Source of the DNA: Flagellimonas olearia
GTDB lineage: Bacteria > Bacteroidota > Bacteroidia > Flavobacteriales > Flavobacteriaceae
Reading direction: 5' to 3'
Assembly (NCBI RefSeq): GCF_009184425.1
Contig: NZ_WELG01000001.1
Location: 248,001 to 312,000, forward strand
Length of the DNA stretch: 64,000 nt
The translations under genes were made by a program, and so were the position numbers. Below, in pieces: positions 15,540 to 25,169 of the stretch (its first letter is position 1; every line of letters begins with the position of its first letter). The notes below the pieces were generated by a model. It worked only from the letters and a program-made list of their open reading frames with translations, made no database searches and was not told the DNA's origin.

Positions 15540-15585
15540 AAAAATGTAAAAAAGGACTGATTGAACACTATAAATAGAATAGATC

Positions 15586-15990
15586 ATGGGCAACGAAAAT
15601 AAAATAGAAGACTTTCGATATGAGCTTCAAAGATGGAAATCCTATTTCCAGTTCATTGATGATGAGGTATCCTTTATTGAAAAATTACTGAACTCCTATG
15701 TTTTTGAGCCTACCACACCAAATTTGTTTGAACGCCTGGAACAGTTCAAGCAAGAGTTCACCAAATCAAAGAAGAAAAAGGAGCAGCTTCAAAAAAAGAT
15801 TCTGGAACAAGAAAGACATTTGGGGGGTATTTTGGAGTGTACTTCCAAAGTGGATGATATGGGGTACTGTAAGAAACATGAACGGTTACGGAACGAGGTT
15901 GGGCAATATTTTGGGGATTATCAAAAGATCAAGGCCGAGGTATACGATTATGCGGGATTGGTATTGAAAAGAAGAAAGCCCATGGATTGA
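15586..15990 (+). CDS. Hypothetical coiled-coil protein
   Basis: A 134-residue, highly charged, helix-rich protein that I do not recognise. A Lys-rich segment at residues 60-75 (TKSKKKKEQLQKKILEQE) and heptad-like spacing suggest a coiled coil. There are two Cys residues (near 84 and 93) and no signal or membrane segment. It follows the last usp gene by 46 nt with no terminator or box of its own, so it is probably the distal gene of that unit and part of the stress response. Confidence 0.65.
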   Translation: MGNENKIEDFRYELQRWKSYFQFIDDEVSFIEKLLNSYVFEPTTPNLFERLEQFKQEFTKSKKKKEQLQKKILEQERHLGGILECTSKVDDMGYCKKHERLRNEVGQYFGDYQKIKAEVYDYAGLVLKRRKPMD

Positions 15991-16013
15991 TCAGTGCCTT
16001 TCCTGTGTTTTGT

Positions 16014-17420
16014 TCATAAAATAGGGCTCAAGAGCTTGGCCATGCCCTCTATCAATTTATTGATCCAAGGACGATTGCTGAAAGCTTGATAATCGTCCAG
16101 CATGATTGATTTGGAGCAATCCTTGAGAAAATCGTCTTTCATCTGCTGGCATAATTTAGCGTCATAGACAATGGCATTGGCCTCGTAGTTTTGCTGTAAG
16201 CTACGGTTGTCCAAGTTGGCGGTTCCTATACTTGCAATTTTGTCATCGCAGAGCATGACCTTGCTATGAAGGAAACCGTCCGGATGCAGATATACCTTGA
16301 TGCCAGACTTTAGATATGATTCAAAGTAGGAGCGGACGCACCAATCCACCAATTTCATGTCAGTAGTGGAGGACATCAACAGTCTTACATCGACCCCGCT
16401 TAAGGCAGCGGTTTGCATGCTTTGGAGGATGGCATGATTAGGGATTACATAAGGGTTTATGATATAGACATAGTTCTCAGCATTGTTCATGATGGAGAAA
16501 TACGCTTGCTCTATAGCCGCGAAATCATCATCCGGTCCGCTTGGAACTATTTGCATGGAGGATCCCTTTTTCTTCGTTTTGTGGATGGTATATGATGAGG
16601 TATCCACTTTTTTATTGCTGGCCAAATACCAATCAGAGATAAAAAGCCCGTTCAAATAATCCACGGCCTCCCCCTCGATTCTTAAATGTGTATCATGCCA
16701 TTTGCCCAATTGGGGGTCTCCCTTAAGATATTTGTCCGAAATGTTGATACCCCCGGTAAAGCCAACCTTGTTATCAATAACAATGATTTTCCTATGGTTT
16801 CTATAGTTCAAGGAGGACAGAAATTTGCCAAATCGGAACGGGAGAAACTGAGCGACCTCGACCTTGCATTTTCGAAGCCTATTGAGATATTGTTTGCTTA
16901 AGGAGTAACTTCCGATACCATCGTACAGGACCCGAACAGTAACGTTTTCCGCTACTTTTCGTTCAAATATTTCCAGTAGCTTTTCCGCCAAGATACCATC
17001 CTCATAGATGTAGTATTGCAAATGGATATGCTCCTGGGCACTTTCCAAAGCCTCAAAAATGCTTTCAAAAGTGTTCTTGCCATCTTTTAGGAGGGTAAGC
17101 TCATTATGGTCGGTAACAGGGCACTTTGAAGTCCTGTAGATGAGTTTGGAGATTTTTCTGTTGTATTCGGAGATATTGACCTTGTCAGTACCCTCTTGAA
17201 GATGCTTTCTGGTTTCAGCATGATTATTTTGGGAGAACAACTTACTTTTTCTTCGATTTCTACCCAGTAAAAGATAGAGTAACACCCCTCCAACAGGAAT
17301 GGTAAAGATGGCCAAGAGCCAAGCCAATGTTTTGCTGGGGCGCACCCCATTGAGAAGCAGGCTCACTACAATCACTAGTCCAATGACCATGTAGACAGTT
17401 ATGAGAATGCTCACTACCAT
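16014..17420 (-). CDS. cls: Cardiolipin synthase (phospholipase D family)
   Basis: A 468-residue membrane enzyme that joins two phosphatidylglycerol molecules into cardiolipin. Two N-terminal helices (VVSILITVYMVIGLVIVV and TLAWLLAIFTIPVGGVLLYLLLG) precede two HKD catalytic motifs: HRKIIVIDNKVGFTGG and HSKVMLCDDKIASIGTANLDNRS. I prefer ATG 17420: a perfect -7 element TATATTTG (17456-17449) predicts transcription from about 17443, 23 nt before this ATG. A TTG at 17441 would leave no leader. A TGAT/ATCA box lies 100 bp further upstream, outside the class II position. Confidence 0.94.
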   Translation of the reverse strand: MVVSILITVYMVIGLVIVVSLLLNGVRPSKTLAWLLAIFTIPVGGVLLYLLLGRNRRKSKLFSQNNHAETRKHLQEGTDKVNISEYNRKISKLIYRTSKCPVTDHNELTLLKDGKNTFESIFEALESAQEHIHLQYYIYEDGILAEKLLEIFERKVAENVTVRVLYDGIGSYSLSKQYLNRLRKCKVEVAQFLPFRFGKFLSSLNYRNHRKIIVIDNKVGFTGGINISDKYLKGDPQLGKWHDTHLRIEGEAVDYLNGLFISDWYLASNKKVDTSSYTIHKTKKKGSSMQIVPSGPDDDFAAIEQAYFSIMNNAENYVYIINPYVIPNHAILQSMQTAALSGVDVRLLMSSTTDMKLVDWCVRSYFESYLKSGIKVYLHPDGFLHSKVMLCDDKIASIGTANLDNRSLQQNYEANAIVYDAKLCQQMKDDFLKDCSKSIMLDDYQAFSNRPWINKLIEGMAKLLSPIL

Positions 17421-17448
17421 GGTGTTATCGAAAATCTCCAAACTATTT

Positions 17449-17456
17449 CAAATATA
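17449..17456 (-). promoter_or_regulatory. -7 promoter element of cls (TATATTTG)
   Basis: A perfect TAnnTTTG on the minus strand, 28 nt before ATG 17420. No TTG at the usual -33 distance was found. Confidence 0.5.
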
Positions 17457-17553
17457 GAGTGCTTGCGGACCCATTTTTATGGGCAAGGCAAATGGTACTT
17501 CACGAAAATAGGATATTGTAGGTGAAAATAAGCCGATTTCTCTTTCGGATACA

Positions 17554-17565
17554 TGATGCGGATCA
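17554..17565. promoter_or_regulatory. Crp/FNR-like box TGATGCGGATCA upstream of cls
   Basis: A perfect TGAT-N4-ATCA dyad, but about 98 nt from the cls -7 element, so it does not share the class II geometry of the other sites. It could act from a distance, serve the adhesin, or be a chance match. Confidence 0.4.
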
Positions 17566-17580
17566 GTCCTAACATTTTAT

Positions 17581-17606
17581 ATGGGCATTACCCTAGGAAT
17601 GCCCAT
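17581..17606. other. Strong hairpin, 9-bp stem
   Basis: ATGGGCATT (17581-17589) and AATGCCCAT (17598-17606) are perfect complements around an 8-nt loop. It lies between divergent genes, so it is not an ordinary terminator, and no T-run follows. It might be a leader structure or a protein site. Confidence 0.45.
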
Positions 17607-17786
17607 GACTCTGTTTGCTAGTTTGTTGTAAATCATAAAAAAACATGCATTTCATCGATGACACCCTACTTTAATCAACAATTTCATACACTGGATTAGT
17701 CTAATACACAACATTTTGTAAGAATATATATATGAAAATCTTCATATTCGACCTTCAAAAAACAACCAGAAACCTTGGTCGATATC

Positions 17787-20700
17787 ATGAAAAACCAACC
17801 TCAACCAACCTTTAAAGCAATCAAACCCATATTACTTTTTTTGGCTTTTTGGACACTAGGTTCCCTAGGCCTTTTTGCACAAACCGACCCCAATGGAACG
17901 GTAAATGATGATTCTGGGCCCAGTACGCTAATCACCGATCTTAATGCCAATTTAAGGCTTTGGTTGGATGCCACGGATAAATCCACCTTGTATACCACAC
18001 CGACCGTGGTGGCGGGCCAGAGCATTTCTGAACTGGAAACCAACAATCCGGGCACCGACTATTCCGGCACGGAAATCCAGTTGTGGCTGGATAAATCAAG
18101 CTACCATTCCAATGTGGACAACACGGTAAACAGCGCTTTTCCGGAATACGTTTCGGATGGTGGGACAACCAATAACAACCTGCCCACCCTGGAGTTCAGC
18201 AAATCAACGTCCGATCACTTGATGATAGACCTGCCCGTTACGGATTCGGGCAATGGGGAGCAATGGACCAGTGATTATTCGGTCTTCATTGTTTTTGAAC
18301 AATTACAGGATGGGGGAGTGGATGATGCCTTCTTTTCCAATGGGAACACCTTTGCGGATGACAACCACTTTCAAATCAGTGTTTCCGCAGCGACCGGTAA
18401 CGATTTTGTTTTTAAGTCGAACAATGGAACTCCCGATGTGAAGTATCTGGATTTTGAGACCGAAAAGCAAAACGAGCTTAAACTGTACTCCCTACGCGCG
18501 AGCAGTTTGAGTGGAGTCGAGGCCTTGGTAGATGGTGTCCGCACAGATTCTGATGCCTCTTTTACCAATGTAGGACGCAGTTTTACCAGCTATAAAATCA
18601 ACAAGAACCGAAACAACAATAGGTTCAACGACTCCCGTATAACCGAGGTCATTATTTATGATAGGCGGTTGAGTGATTGCGAATTGGATGAGGTAAACAA
18701 ATATTTGGGCAACAAGTATGGAAAGGATTTTTCATCTTCATTTGGGGCCTTGTTTGATACCGACACCGATACCAACTTCAACAATACCGTGGTAGGAATC
18801 GGGCTCAAAGAAGACATTTGCGGGGGAACCGAGGATAAAAGAAATACGGCCACAAGCAATGGAATGACCTTAACGGTTGATGATGCCGACAATACCGTGA
18901 ACAGAAACTACATTGCGTTTTCCAATAACAACGGAAGCGAGACCACCAACGATAATGTACCAACCGATACCAACTTGAAAAGGTTGGACAAGGTTTGGAT
19001 GCTCCAAGAATTTGGAAATGAAGCTTTGGGGGACCAGGCCTTGGACTTTGAGTTTGACATTCCGTCCATATGGAGCCATTTGGCTGAAGAATCCTTTGCC
19101 ATTTTGGTGGACGGGGATGGAGACTTCTCCAATGCAGAACCCATGGCGGGAGGTATAGTCAATGCGGGCAAGGTCACATTCTCTGATATCACCTTGGGTA
19201 CGGACACTTCCTTGAATTTGGATATCACCACACCGGTTTATATTGCCTTGGCCATTCAAACCGGCCCTGGCGGAATAGCCGCCAATCTACAAGGGTGGTG
19301 GAAAGCGGATGGACAAGTCTACTCGGATGCCGGGACCACTTCGGCCACAAATGCCGATCCCATTTACCAATGGAGTGATTTTAGTATGAATGGAAACGAT
19401 TTCATTCAGAGCGATTCAGGTAAACGTCCCATATTTAGTGAAGCCACCTTGAACTTTAACCCCCAGGCCACCTTTGATGGAAGCAATGGTACCTTTATGG
19501 AAGGTTCGGGCACTTCGGGGCTCCCTAGTGGAAATAGCGCCCGTTTTATGCGGGTGGTCGCAACAACCACAGCTGCCTTTACAGGGAACCATGTACCCTT
19601 TGCACATGGAGGCGCCACACAGAACGAAGCCCACTTGATAGCAGGTTCGGTAAACAGCAATGGGCTGATATATAGTTCTTGGGAACCAGTAAACGATATA
19701 ACAAGCACTAATTTTTGGACACAGGACCATCCCAACATTATTGGAGGTGCTTTTGATGGTGCCTCCTCAACCTATCTACAGGCCAACGGAACCACCCTGG
19801 TCACGGATAACGATGGGACACCCCCAACATGGAGTACGGTCAATTTCTTTCTTCGGATTGGGGCGGATGTCGAATTCTCGCCAGGAGAGTTCTGGACAGG
19901 AAATATTGCAGAGGTAATGGTCTATGATACTTATCCTTCAGCTGCTGAACAACAACAAGTGGATAGTTATTTGGCTTTGAAATATGGTATTACTCTTGAC
20001 CAAAGCACAGCAATGGATTATGTGGCAACGGATGGAACGGTTGTTTGGGATGGAACGGTCAATGCCAGTTACAACACGGACATTTTTGGTATTGGGCAAG
20101 ATGACGCATCTGGTTTGAATCAAAAAGTATCACAATCTGTACATAATGAAAACGGCCCCATATTGGCCACTACGCAAGATTTTACAAATTCAAATGTAAA
20201 TGGGAGCAGAACGGCACCGGGTGAAGGCAACTTTATGATCATGGGGCATAACAATGCTTCCCAAAACTCCTTCACTTCCAGTTTTGATGGCGGGACCAAT
20301 AACCGTTTGAACCGTGTTTGGAAGGTAGAGGAGACCGGTACGGTGAATGCAGTGTTCATAGCCATACCCAAATCTGCCATTACCTTTCCTGCGGGTATTC
20401 CCAATATTGTGGTTTCAGGGGATGAAACCTTTGATACAACGGATACTTTGGTGGAATTGAACGATGACGGAACCTACTATTGGGCTTCCATAAATCCTAG
20501 TGATGGAGATTATGTAACCTTTGCAAGTCCCACCCCCGATTTTACCATCAGCCAAACGTCTTTGACTTTTGATGAAAATGCTGGTTCGGGTACGTTCACT
20601 GTTGTTTTGGATGTTAAACCAGCTAGTGATGTCGTTCTGGATATTACCAGTGACGACACCGATGAGGCAACTGTTGACAAATCACAACTGACCTTCACAT

Positions 20701-23700
20701 CTACGGATTGGGACACGCCCCAGACCGTGACCGTGACAGGGATGAATGATGATATTGACCGCAACGATTCAGCAACCATTACCATTGCTGTGAACGATGC
20801 CGCTTCGGATGACTCGTTCGATGCCCTTGCGGACAAGACCGTGGCCATCACCCTTACCGATGATGATACAGCTAATTTTACGGTAAGTGAAACCACTTTG
20901 ACCTTAGATGAAAACGCAGGAGCCGATATCTTCACCGTAGTACTCGATACAGAACCTACAAGCGATGTGGTGTTCAATATCTCCAGTGACGACACCGATG
21001 AGGCCACCGTGGACAAGGCTCAGTTGACCTTTACATCTGCTGATTGGGACACCCCCCAGACCGTTACCGTGACCGGGGTTGATGATGATATTGACCGCAA
21101 CGACTCAGCCACCATCACCATTTCCGTGAACGATGCTGCTTCGGATGATACTTTTGATGCCCTTGCGGACAAGACCGTGGCCATTACCCTTACCGATGAC
21201 GACACAGCGAATTTCACCGTAAGTGAAACCACATTGACCATAGATGAAAATGCAGGGACCGATACTTTTACCGTTGTACTGGACTCCGAACCGACCAGTG
21301 ATGTTGTTCTTGACGTAAGCAGTGGTGATACCGATGAGGCCACCGTGGACAAGGCTCAGTTGACCTTTACGGCTTCTGATTGGGACACCCCCCAGACCAT
21401 TACCGTGACCGGGGTGGATGATGATATTGACCGCAACGACTCCGCTACCATCACCATTGCAGTGAACGATGTCGCTTCGGATGACTCTTTCGATGCCCTT
21501 GCGGACAAGACCGTGGCCATTACCCTTACCGATGATGATACAGCGAATTTCACCGTAAGTGAAACTGCATTGACCCTAGATGAAAACGCAGGGACCGATA
21601 CTTTTACGGTCGTACTGGACTCGGAGCCCACCAATGACGTTGTTCTTGACATAAGCAGTGACGATACCGATGAGGCCACCGTGGACAAGGCTCAGTTGAT
21701 TTTTACATCTGCTGATTGGGATACGCCCCAGACTGTGACCGTGACCGGGGTAGATGATTTGGCCGTATCCGATGATACTGCCGCAATATCCATCGTAGTG
21801 AATGATGGTTCAAGTGATGACACTTTTGATGGGCTCTCCGATAAGATCATTGCAGTTACATTGACCAACGATGACTTTGATTCGGACGGTGATGGGGTTC
21901 TTGACGCTGTTGATAACTGTGTTTCCATCTCAAATGCCAATCAATTGGATACTGATTCGGATGGAGAAGGTGATGTATGTGATACAGATGATGATGGTGA
22001 TGGCACACCAGATGTGGATGATGCTTTCCCCTTGGATCCAACTGAGGATACCGACACCGATGGAGACGGAGTAGGGAACAATGCGGATACCGATGACGAT
22101 AATGATTTACTTTTGGATGGGGAGGATCCCAATCCATTGGTAGATACCCAGACCACGGCACCTTCCTTGATATTGCCTGTTCCCGGTGAAACCTCCTATG
22201 ACAATATTACCATACACTATTACGTGCCCGAAGACCCCTTGACCAATAGTGTACAAGTGATCTTTAGTTCAACAGAAGATCCCAACAGTCCTATCACGCT
22301 TCAATTGGAAAACCCCTTACGTGACGAATTGAATACCATAATCATTGATGCCAAAGATTTGGCTTCGGCCACTGAAGTGGTTTCAGCAAGCAGCAGTGCT
22401 TTGGTCAATGGAGCTTCGTATGATGTTACGTTGAGGTATCAAGATGTATTGGGTAACCCCACAGCGCAGGATACCAATACCGATCATACCATCATTACCG
22501 ATCTGGAATTTACCCATATCACCATGTCCTCGAACAATGCTTCCTCGGAATTGGCTAAGACTGGGGACCGCGTATCGGTTGAGTTCGGTTTCAACAGACC
22601 TGTTGATGAAGTGGCGCTTTCCATTCTTGGGAGTACGCTGATGTTTGATGATAGTGCCTTGATTGGTGAAAACACGTATTTGGGATGGATAGATGTAAAT
22701 GATACCATGTCCGAAGGTGTTGTTGGATTCACATTGACCGCAAACCCATCCACCGATAATTTGGTGGCAAACAATACGACCGATGGTAGCACCGTGACCA
22801 TTGATACCACGGAACCACAACCAAGTCTGGTGATTGACGAGTCTCTTTATCTGGGCCCCTTCACCATTCAGTTACAATTTTCCGAACCCGTATTTGATTT
22901 GGCACCCTTTCCAGTTGAGATTGCGCCAGGACCTGGAGGGGAAACCATGGCAACCATGGGGGCCCTTCAAGAGGTGACACCCGGATTGGTCTATAACATT
23001 CCTGTTACCCCATTGGTTCCCGGAGAGTTGGTTTTTTTCAATGTGAATAATGGTATTGCACGGGATGAAGTCGGTAATTACACCCTTCCCTTGGGCATTG
23101 TAAATGGCACCTATTACGACTTGGATACCGATAATGATGGTATAGGGGATAGCACGGATACGGATGACGATAATGATGGCACCCCGGATGCAGAGGACGC
23201 CTTCCCGTTGGATGACTCTGAAGACACCGATACCGATGGTGACGGAACTGGAGATAATGCCGACACGGATGACGATAATGACGGCACCCTGGATGCGGAT
23301 GATGCATTCCCATTGGATGATTCCGAAGATACCGATACCGATGGAGACGGTCATGGAGACAATTCAGATGATGACATCGATGGAGATGGGATTCCAAATG
23401 AGGAGGATATCTATCCCAATGGGGAAATCACGGATACGGACAATGATGGTGTTGCCGATGACGAGGATGCGTTCCCCAATAATCTCAATGAAAGTGTGGA
23501 CAGTGATGGGGATGGAACAGGTGACAATGCGGATACCGATGATGACAATGATGGAACCCCTGATGAAGAGGATGCTTTTCCTTGGGATGCTTCCGAAGAT
23601 ACGGACACCGATGGTGACGGAATAGGGAACAATGCCGATACCGATGATGATAATGATGGTACCCCTGATAGTGAGGATGCCTTCCCGCTTGATGATTCCG

Positions 23701-24071
23701 AGGATACCGATACCGATGGTGACGGTATGGGTGACAATGAAGATGAGGATGACGACAACGACGGGGTTCCGGATACGGATGCCACCACAGATAATGAGCC
23801 AACGATTGTTCCAGCCCAGGCGTTTACACCAAATGGTGATGGAAACAACGATACGTGGGTAGTTCCCGGTATAGAAAACTATCCCAACAATGTGGTGAAA
23901 GTCTACAACCGTTCAGGACACGAAGTGTTTGCTGCAAGATCTTACCAAAACAATTGGGGAGGTTATTACAAGGGTAAACATGGTATACTTCCTGCAGGTT
24001 CATACCTCTACGTGATCGACTTTGGAGATGGCTCTGCCCCGATGCAAGGCTGGATTTTCATCAATTATTAG
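17787..24071 (+). CDS. Giant cell-surface adhesin-like protein with type IX secretion (type B) sorting domain
   Basis: A protein of about 2094 residues with a signal peptide ending near LGLFAQ. In order: a LamG/concanavalin-like region (about 45-320), a second one (about 495-660) ending in a block of the sort seen in flavobacterial surface proteins (to about 900), and four Calx-beta-like repeats (about 915-1360). Then come thrombospondin type 3-like Ca-binding repeats (about 1365-1450), Ig-like sheets (about 1455-1775), a second and longer TSP3 block (about 1780-2000), and the gliding-type C-terminal domain starting AFTPNGDGNNDTW and ending with GSYLYVIDFGDG (last 85 residues). That last domain is the type B T9SS signal. 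ATG 17787 begins the signal peptide; a TTG lies 12 nt upstream. The SprF-like partner gene follows after 30 nt. Confidence 0.9.
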   Translation: MKNQPQPTFKAIKPILLFLAFWTLGSLGLFAQTDPNGTVNDDSGPSTLITDLNANLRLWLDATDKSTLYTTPTVVAGQSISELETNNPGTDYSGTEIQLWLDKSSYHSNVDNTVNSAFPEYVSDGGTTNNNLPTLEFSKSTSDHLMIDLPVTDSGNGEQWTSDYSVFIVFEQLQDGGVDDAFFSNGNTFADDNHFQISVSAATGNDFVFKSNNGTPDVKYLDFETEKQNELKLYSLRASSLSGVEALVDGVRTDSDASFTNVGRSFTSYKINKNRNNNRFNDSRITEVIIYDRRLSDCELDEVNKYLGNKYGKDFSSSFGALFDTDTDTNFNNTVVGIGLKEDICGGTEDKRNTATSNGMTLTVDDADNTVNRNYIAFSNNNGSETTNDNVPTDTNLKRLDKVWMLQEFGNEALGDQALDFEFDIPSIWSHLAEESFAILVDGDGDFSNAEPMAGGIVNAGKVTFSDITLGTDTSLNLDITTPVYIALAIQTGPGGIAANLQGWWKADGQVYSDAGTTSATNADPIYQWSDFSMNGNDFIQSDSGKRPIFSEATLNFNPQATFDGSNGTFMEGSGTSGLPSGNSARFMRVVATTTAAFTGNHVPFAHGGATQNEAHLIAGSVNSNGLIYSSWEPVNDITSTNFWTQDHPNIIGGAFDGASSTYLQANGTTLVTDNDGTPPTWSTVNFFLRIGADVEFSPGEFWTGNIAEVMVYDTYPSAAEQQQVDSYLALKYGITLDQSTAMDYVATDGTVVWDGTVNASYNTDIFGIGQDDASGLNQKVSQSVHNENGPILATTQDFTNSNVNGSRTAPGEGNFMIMGHNNASQNSFTSSFDGGTNNRLNRVWKVEETGTVNAVFIAIPKSAITFPAGIPNIVVSGDETFDTTDTLVELNDDGTYYWASINPSDGDYVTFASPTPDFTISQTSLTFDENAGSGTFTVVLDVKPASDVVLDITSDDTDEATVDKSQLTFTSTDWDTPQTVTVTGMNDDIDRNDSATITIAVNDAASDDSFDALADKTVAITLTDDDTANFTVSETTLTLDENAGADIFTVVLDTEPTSDVVFNISSDDTDEATVDKAQLTFTSADWDTPQTVTVTGVDDDIDRNDSATITISVNDAASDDTFDALADKTVAITLTDDDTANFTVSETTLTIDENAGTDTFTVVLDSEPTSDVVLDVSSGDTDEATVDKAQLTFTASDWDTPQTITVTGVDDDIDRNDSATITIAVNDVASDDSFDALADKTVAITLTDDDTANFTVSETALTLDENAGTDTFTVVLDSEPTNDVVLDISSDDTDEATVDKAQLIFTSADWDTPQTVTVTGVDDLAVSDDTAAISIVVNDGSSDDTFDGLSDKIIAVTLTNDDFDSDGDGVLDAVDNCVSISNANQLDTDSDGEGDVCDTDDDGDGTPDVDDAFPLDPTEDTDTDGDGVGNNADTDDDNDLLLDGEDPNPLVDTQTTAPSLILPVPGETSYDNITIHYYVPEDPLTNSVQVIFSSTEDPNSPITLQLENPLRDELNTIIIDAKDLASATEVVSASSSALVNGASYDVTLRYQDVLGNPTAQDTNTDHTIITDLEFTHITMSSNNASSELAKTGDRVSVEFGFNRPVDEVALSILGSTLMFDDSALIGENTYLGWIDVNDTMSEGVVGFTLTANPSTDNLVANNTTDGSTVTIDTTEPQPSLVIDESLYLGPFTIQLQFSEPVFDLAPFPVEIAPGPGGETMATMGALQEVTPGLVYNIPVTPLVPGELVFFNVNNGIARDEVGNYTLPLGIVNGTYYDLDTDNDGIGDSTDTDDDNDGTPDAEDAFPLDDSEDTDTDGDGTGDNADTDDDNDGTLDADDAFPLDDSEDTDTDGDGHGDNSDDDIDGDGIPNEEDIYPNGEITDTDNDGVADDEDAFPNNLNESVDSDGDGTGDNADTDDDNDGTPDEEDAFPWDASEDTDTDGDGIGNNADTDDDNDGTPDSEDAFPLDDSEDTDTDGDGMGDNEDEDDDNDGVPDTDATTDNEPTIVPAQAFTPNGDGNNDTWVVPGIENYPNNVVKVYNRSGHEVFAARSYQNNWGGYYKGKHGILPAGSYLYVIDFGDGSAPMQGWIFINY
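20534..21875 (+). repeat. Tandem coding repeats, four copies of about 336 bp (Calx-beta-like)
   Basis: Four consecutive copies encode the same plan: F(T/S)xSxTxLTxDENAG, a VVLD strand, DDTDEATVDKxQLTF, a DWDTPQTxTVTG strand, and VAITLTDDD. Copies 2-3 differ by few codons, and in phrases such as GATGAGGCCACCGTGGACAA the DNA is identical between copies. This points to recent duplication or gene conversion. The fourth copy diverges at its end (VDDLAVSDDTAAISIVV). Confidence 0.85.
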
Positions 24072-24101
24072 ACAGATAACAAGACAAAAGCACATATCAT
24101 C

Positions 24102-24992
24102 ATGAATATATTTCACAAGCTATATCTTTTAATGACCGTTCTATTGTTCTCAGTGGGCATTAATGGGCAACAAGATCCCAACTACACCTTTTACAGGTAC
24201 AATATGAACATTTACAACCCAGCCTTTGCCGGAAGCTCGGAAGCTGCCGAATTTTCATTGGGAATTCGGAGTCAATGGGCCGGTGTGGAAGGCGCTCCAG
24301 AAAGCCAGAGTGCCATTTTTGGCATGCCAGTGGGTAGAAAATTGGGGCTTGGTGTATCCGTTCTCAATGATCGCACCTTCATTGAACAGCAAACATGGGT
24401 GGCAGTGGATGTTTCGTATTACATTGATTTGGATGAAGAACATAAACTATATTTTGGAATCAAAGGGAGTGCCAATTCCTACGATGCCAACACGGATGGT
24501 CTAATTACCTATGGAATGGGGCAGGATGGTACCTTGCTCAATTACGAAAGTAGATTCACCCCCAATGTTGGGGCAGGGGCCTACCTGAAGCACAATCGAT
24601 ATTTTGTCTCTTTGTCGGTACCAAAACTTTTGACCCCGGATCGTCTACAGGAAAGAAATGGAAATGCCTATTTGGGGGCAGACCGTATGCATGCCTATTT
24701 GAGTGGCGGGTATAGTTTTATCCTTGGGAAAACCTTGGACCTGAAGACCGCAGGAATGTTCCGATATGTGGATGCCTCTCCCATGTCCCTGGAACTTACG
24801 GCAATATTGGATTTTGGGGAACGCTTTGAGTTTGGAGCATCCTATCGCTTTGATGAAAGTGTAAGTGGATTGTTCCTATTCAATATTTCACAAGGTTTCA
24901 ATTTGGGATATGCCTATGAGACTTCCCTCCAAAGTGCCATTGAAGGTATTGATAACAGTACCCATGAACTGTTCATGAGATTAAGCCTGTAA
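24102..24992 (+). CDS. PorP/SprF family type IX secretion outer-membrane protein
   Basis: A 296-residue outer-membrane beta-barrel with a signal peptide (ends near INGQ). The PorP/SprF hallmark follows: QDPNYTFYRYNMNIYNPAFAGS, then alternating amphipathic strands and a C-terminal strand ending in a hydrophobic residue (ELFMRLSL). SprF-type proteins are needed for secretion of the partner adhesin with a type B C-terminal domain, as for SprB in Flavobacterium johnsoniae. The 30-nt gap behind the giant adhesin supports a dedicated pair. No terminator is visible after it. Confidence 0.92.
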   Translation: MNIFHKLYLLMTVLLFSVGINGQQDPNYTFYRYNMNIYNPAFAGSSEAAEFSLGIRSQWAGVEGAPESQSAIFGMPVGRKLGLGVSVLNDRTFIEQQTWVAVDVSYYIDLDEEHKLYFGIKGSANSYDANTDGLITYGMGQDGTLLNYESRFTPNVGAGAYLKHNRYFVSLSVPKLLTPDRLQERNGNAYLGADRMHAYLSGGYSFILGKTLDLKTAGMFRYVDASPMSLELTAILDFGERFEFGASYRFDESVSGLFLFNISQGFNLGYAYETSLQSAIEGIDNSTHELFMRLSL

Positions 24993-25169
24993 AATTCATC
25001 ACAAAGTATATCGGTTTTGTTCATATCCCCCAAAACAGGCTTAAGTTGGACATTTTTGTTGAATCTCGTTGAAAAAGCTCTACAAACGGGTTATATTTAG
25101 TCAATTGGATAAAAATGGGGAGCATGTTTAGAAAGTGTGCCCCAAAAAACAAAACCTAGGGTATACCAT

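Larger units (their letters stand above)
17421..17786. other. Intergenic region between cls and the adhesin gene
   Basis: A 366-bp divergent region. It holds the cls -7 element (17449-17456), a TGAY-N4-RTCA box (17554-17565), a strong 9-bp-stem hairpin (17581-17606) and a smaller hairpin (ATATGAA-AATC-TTCATAT, 17730-17747) in the presumed leader of the adhesin mRNA. I see no open reading frame of note. Confidence 0.6.

Noticed and set aside
20534-21875. CRISPR array or noncoding satellite
   Set aside because: The 336-bp period is in frame and codes for beta-sandwich repeats. There are no short repeats with unique spacers anywhere in the window.
20510-21940. Regular series of about 110-codon open frames on the minus strand
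   Set aside because: They repeat with the 336-bp period of the Calx-beta-like repeats on the plus strand and encode Ser/Val-rich low-complexity text. They are antisense shadows of the adhesin gene.
22872-23862. Long open frames rich in His/Arg/Tyr or Met/Pro/Arg opposite to or shifted from the adhesin
   Set aside because: They arise from the repetitive GAT/ACC codons of the TSP3 blocks. Composition is unlike any protein in the window and they lie inside a certain gene.
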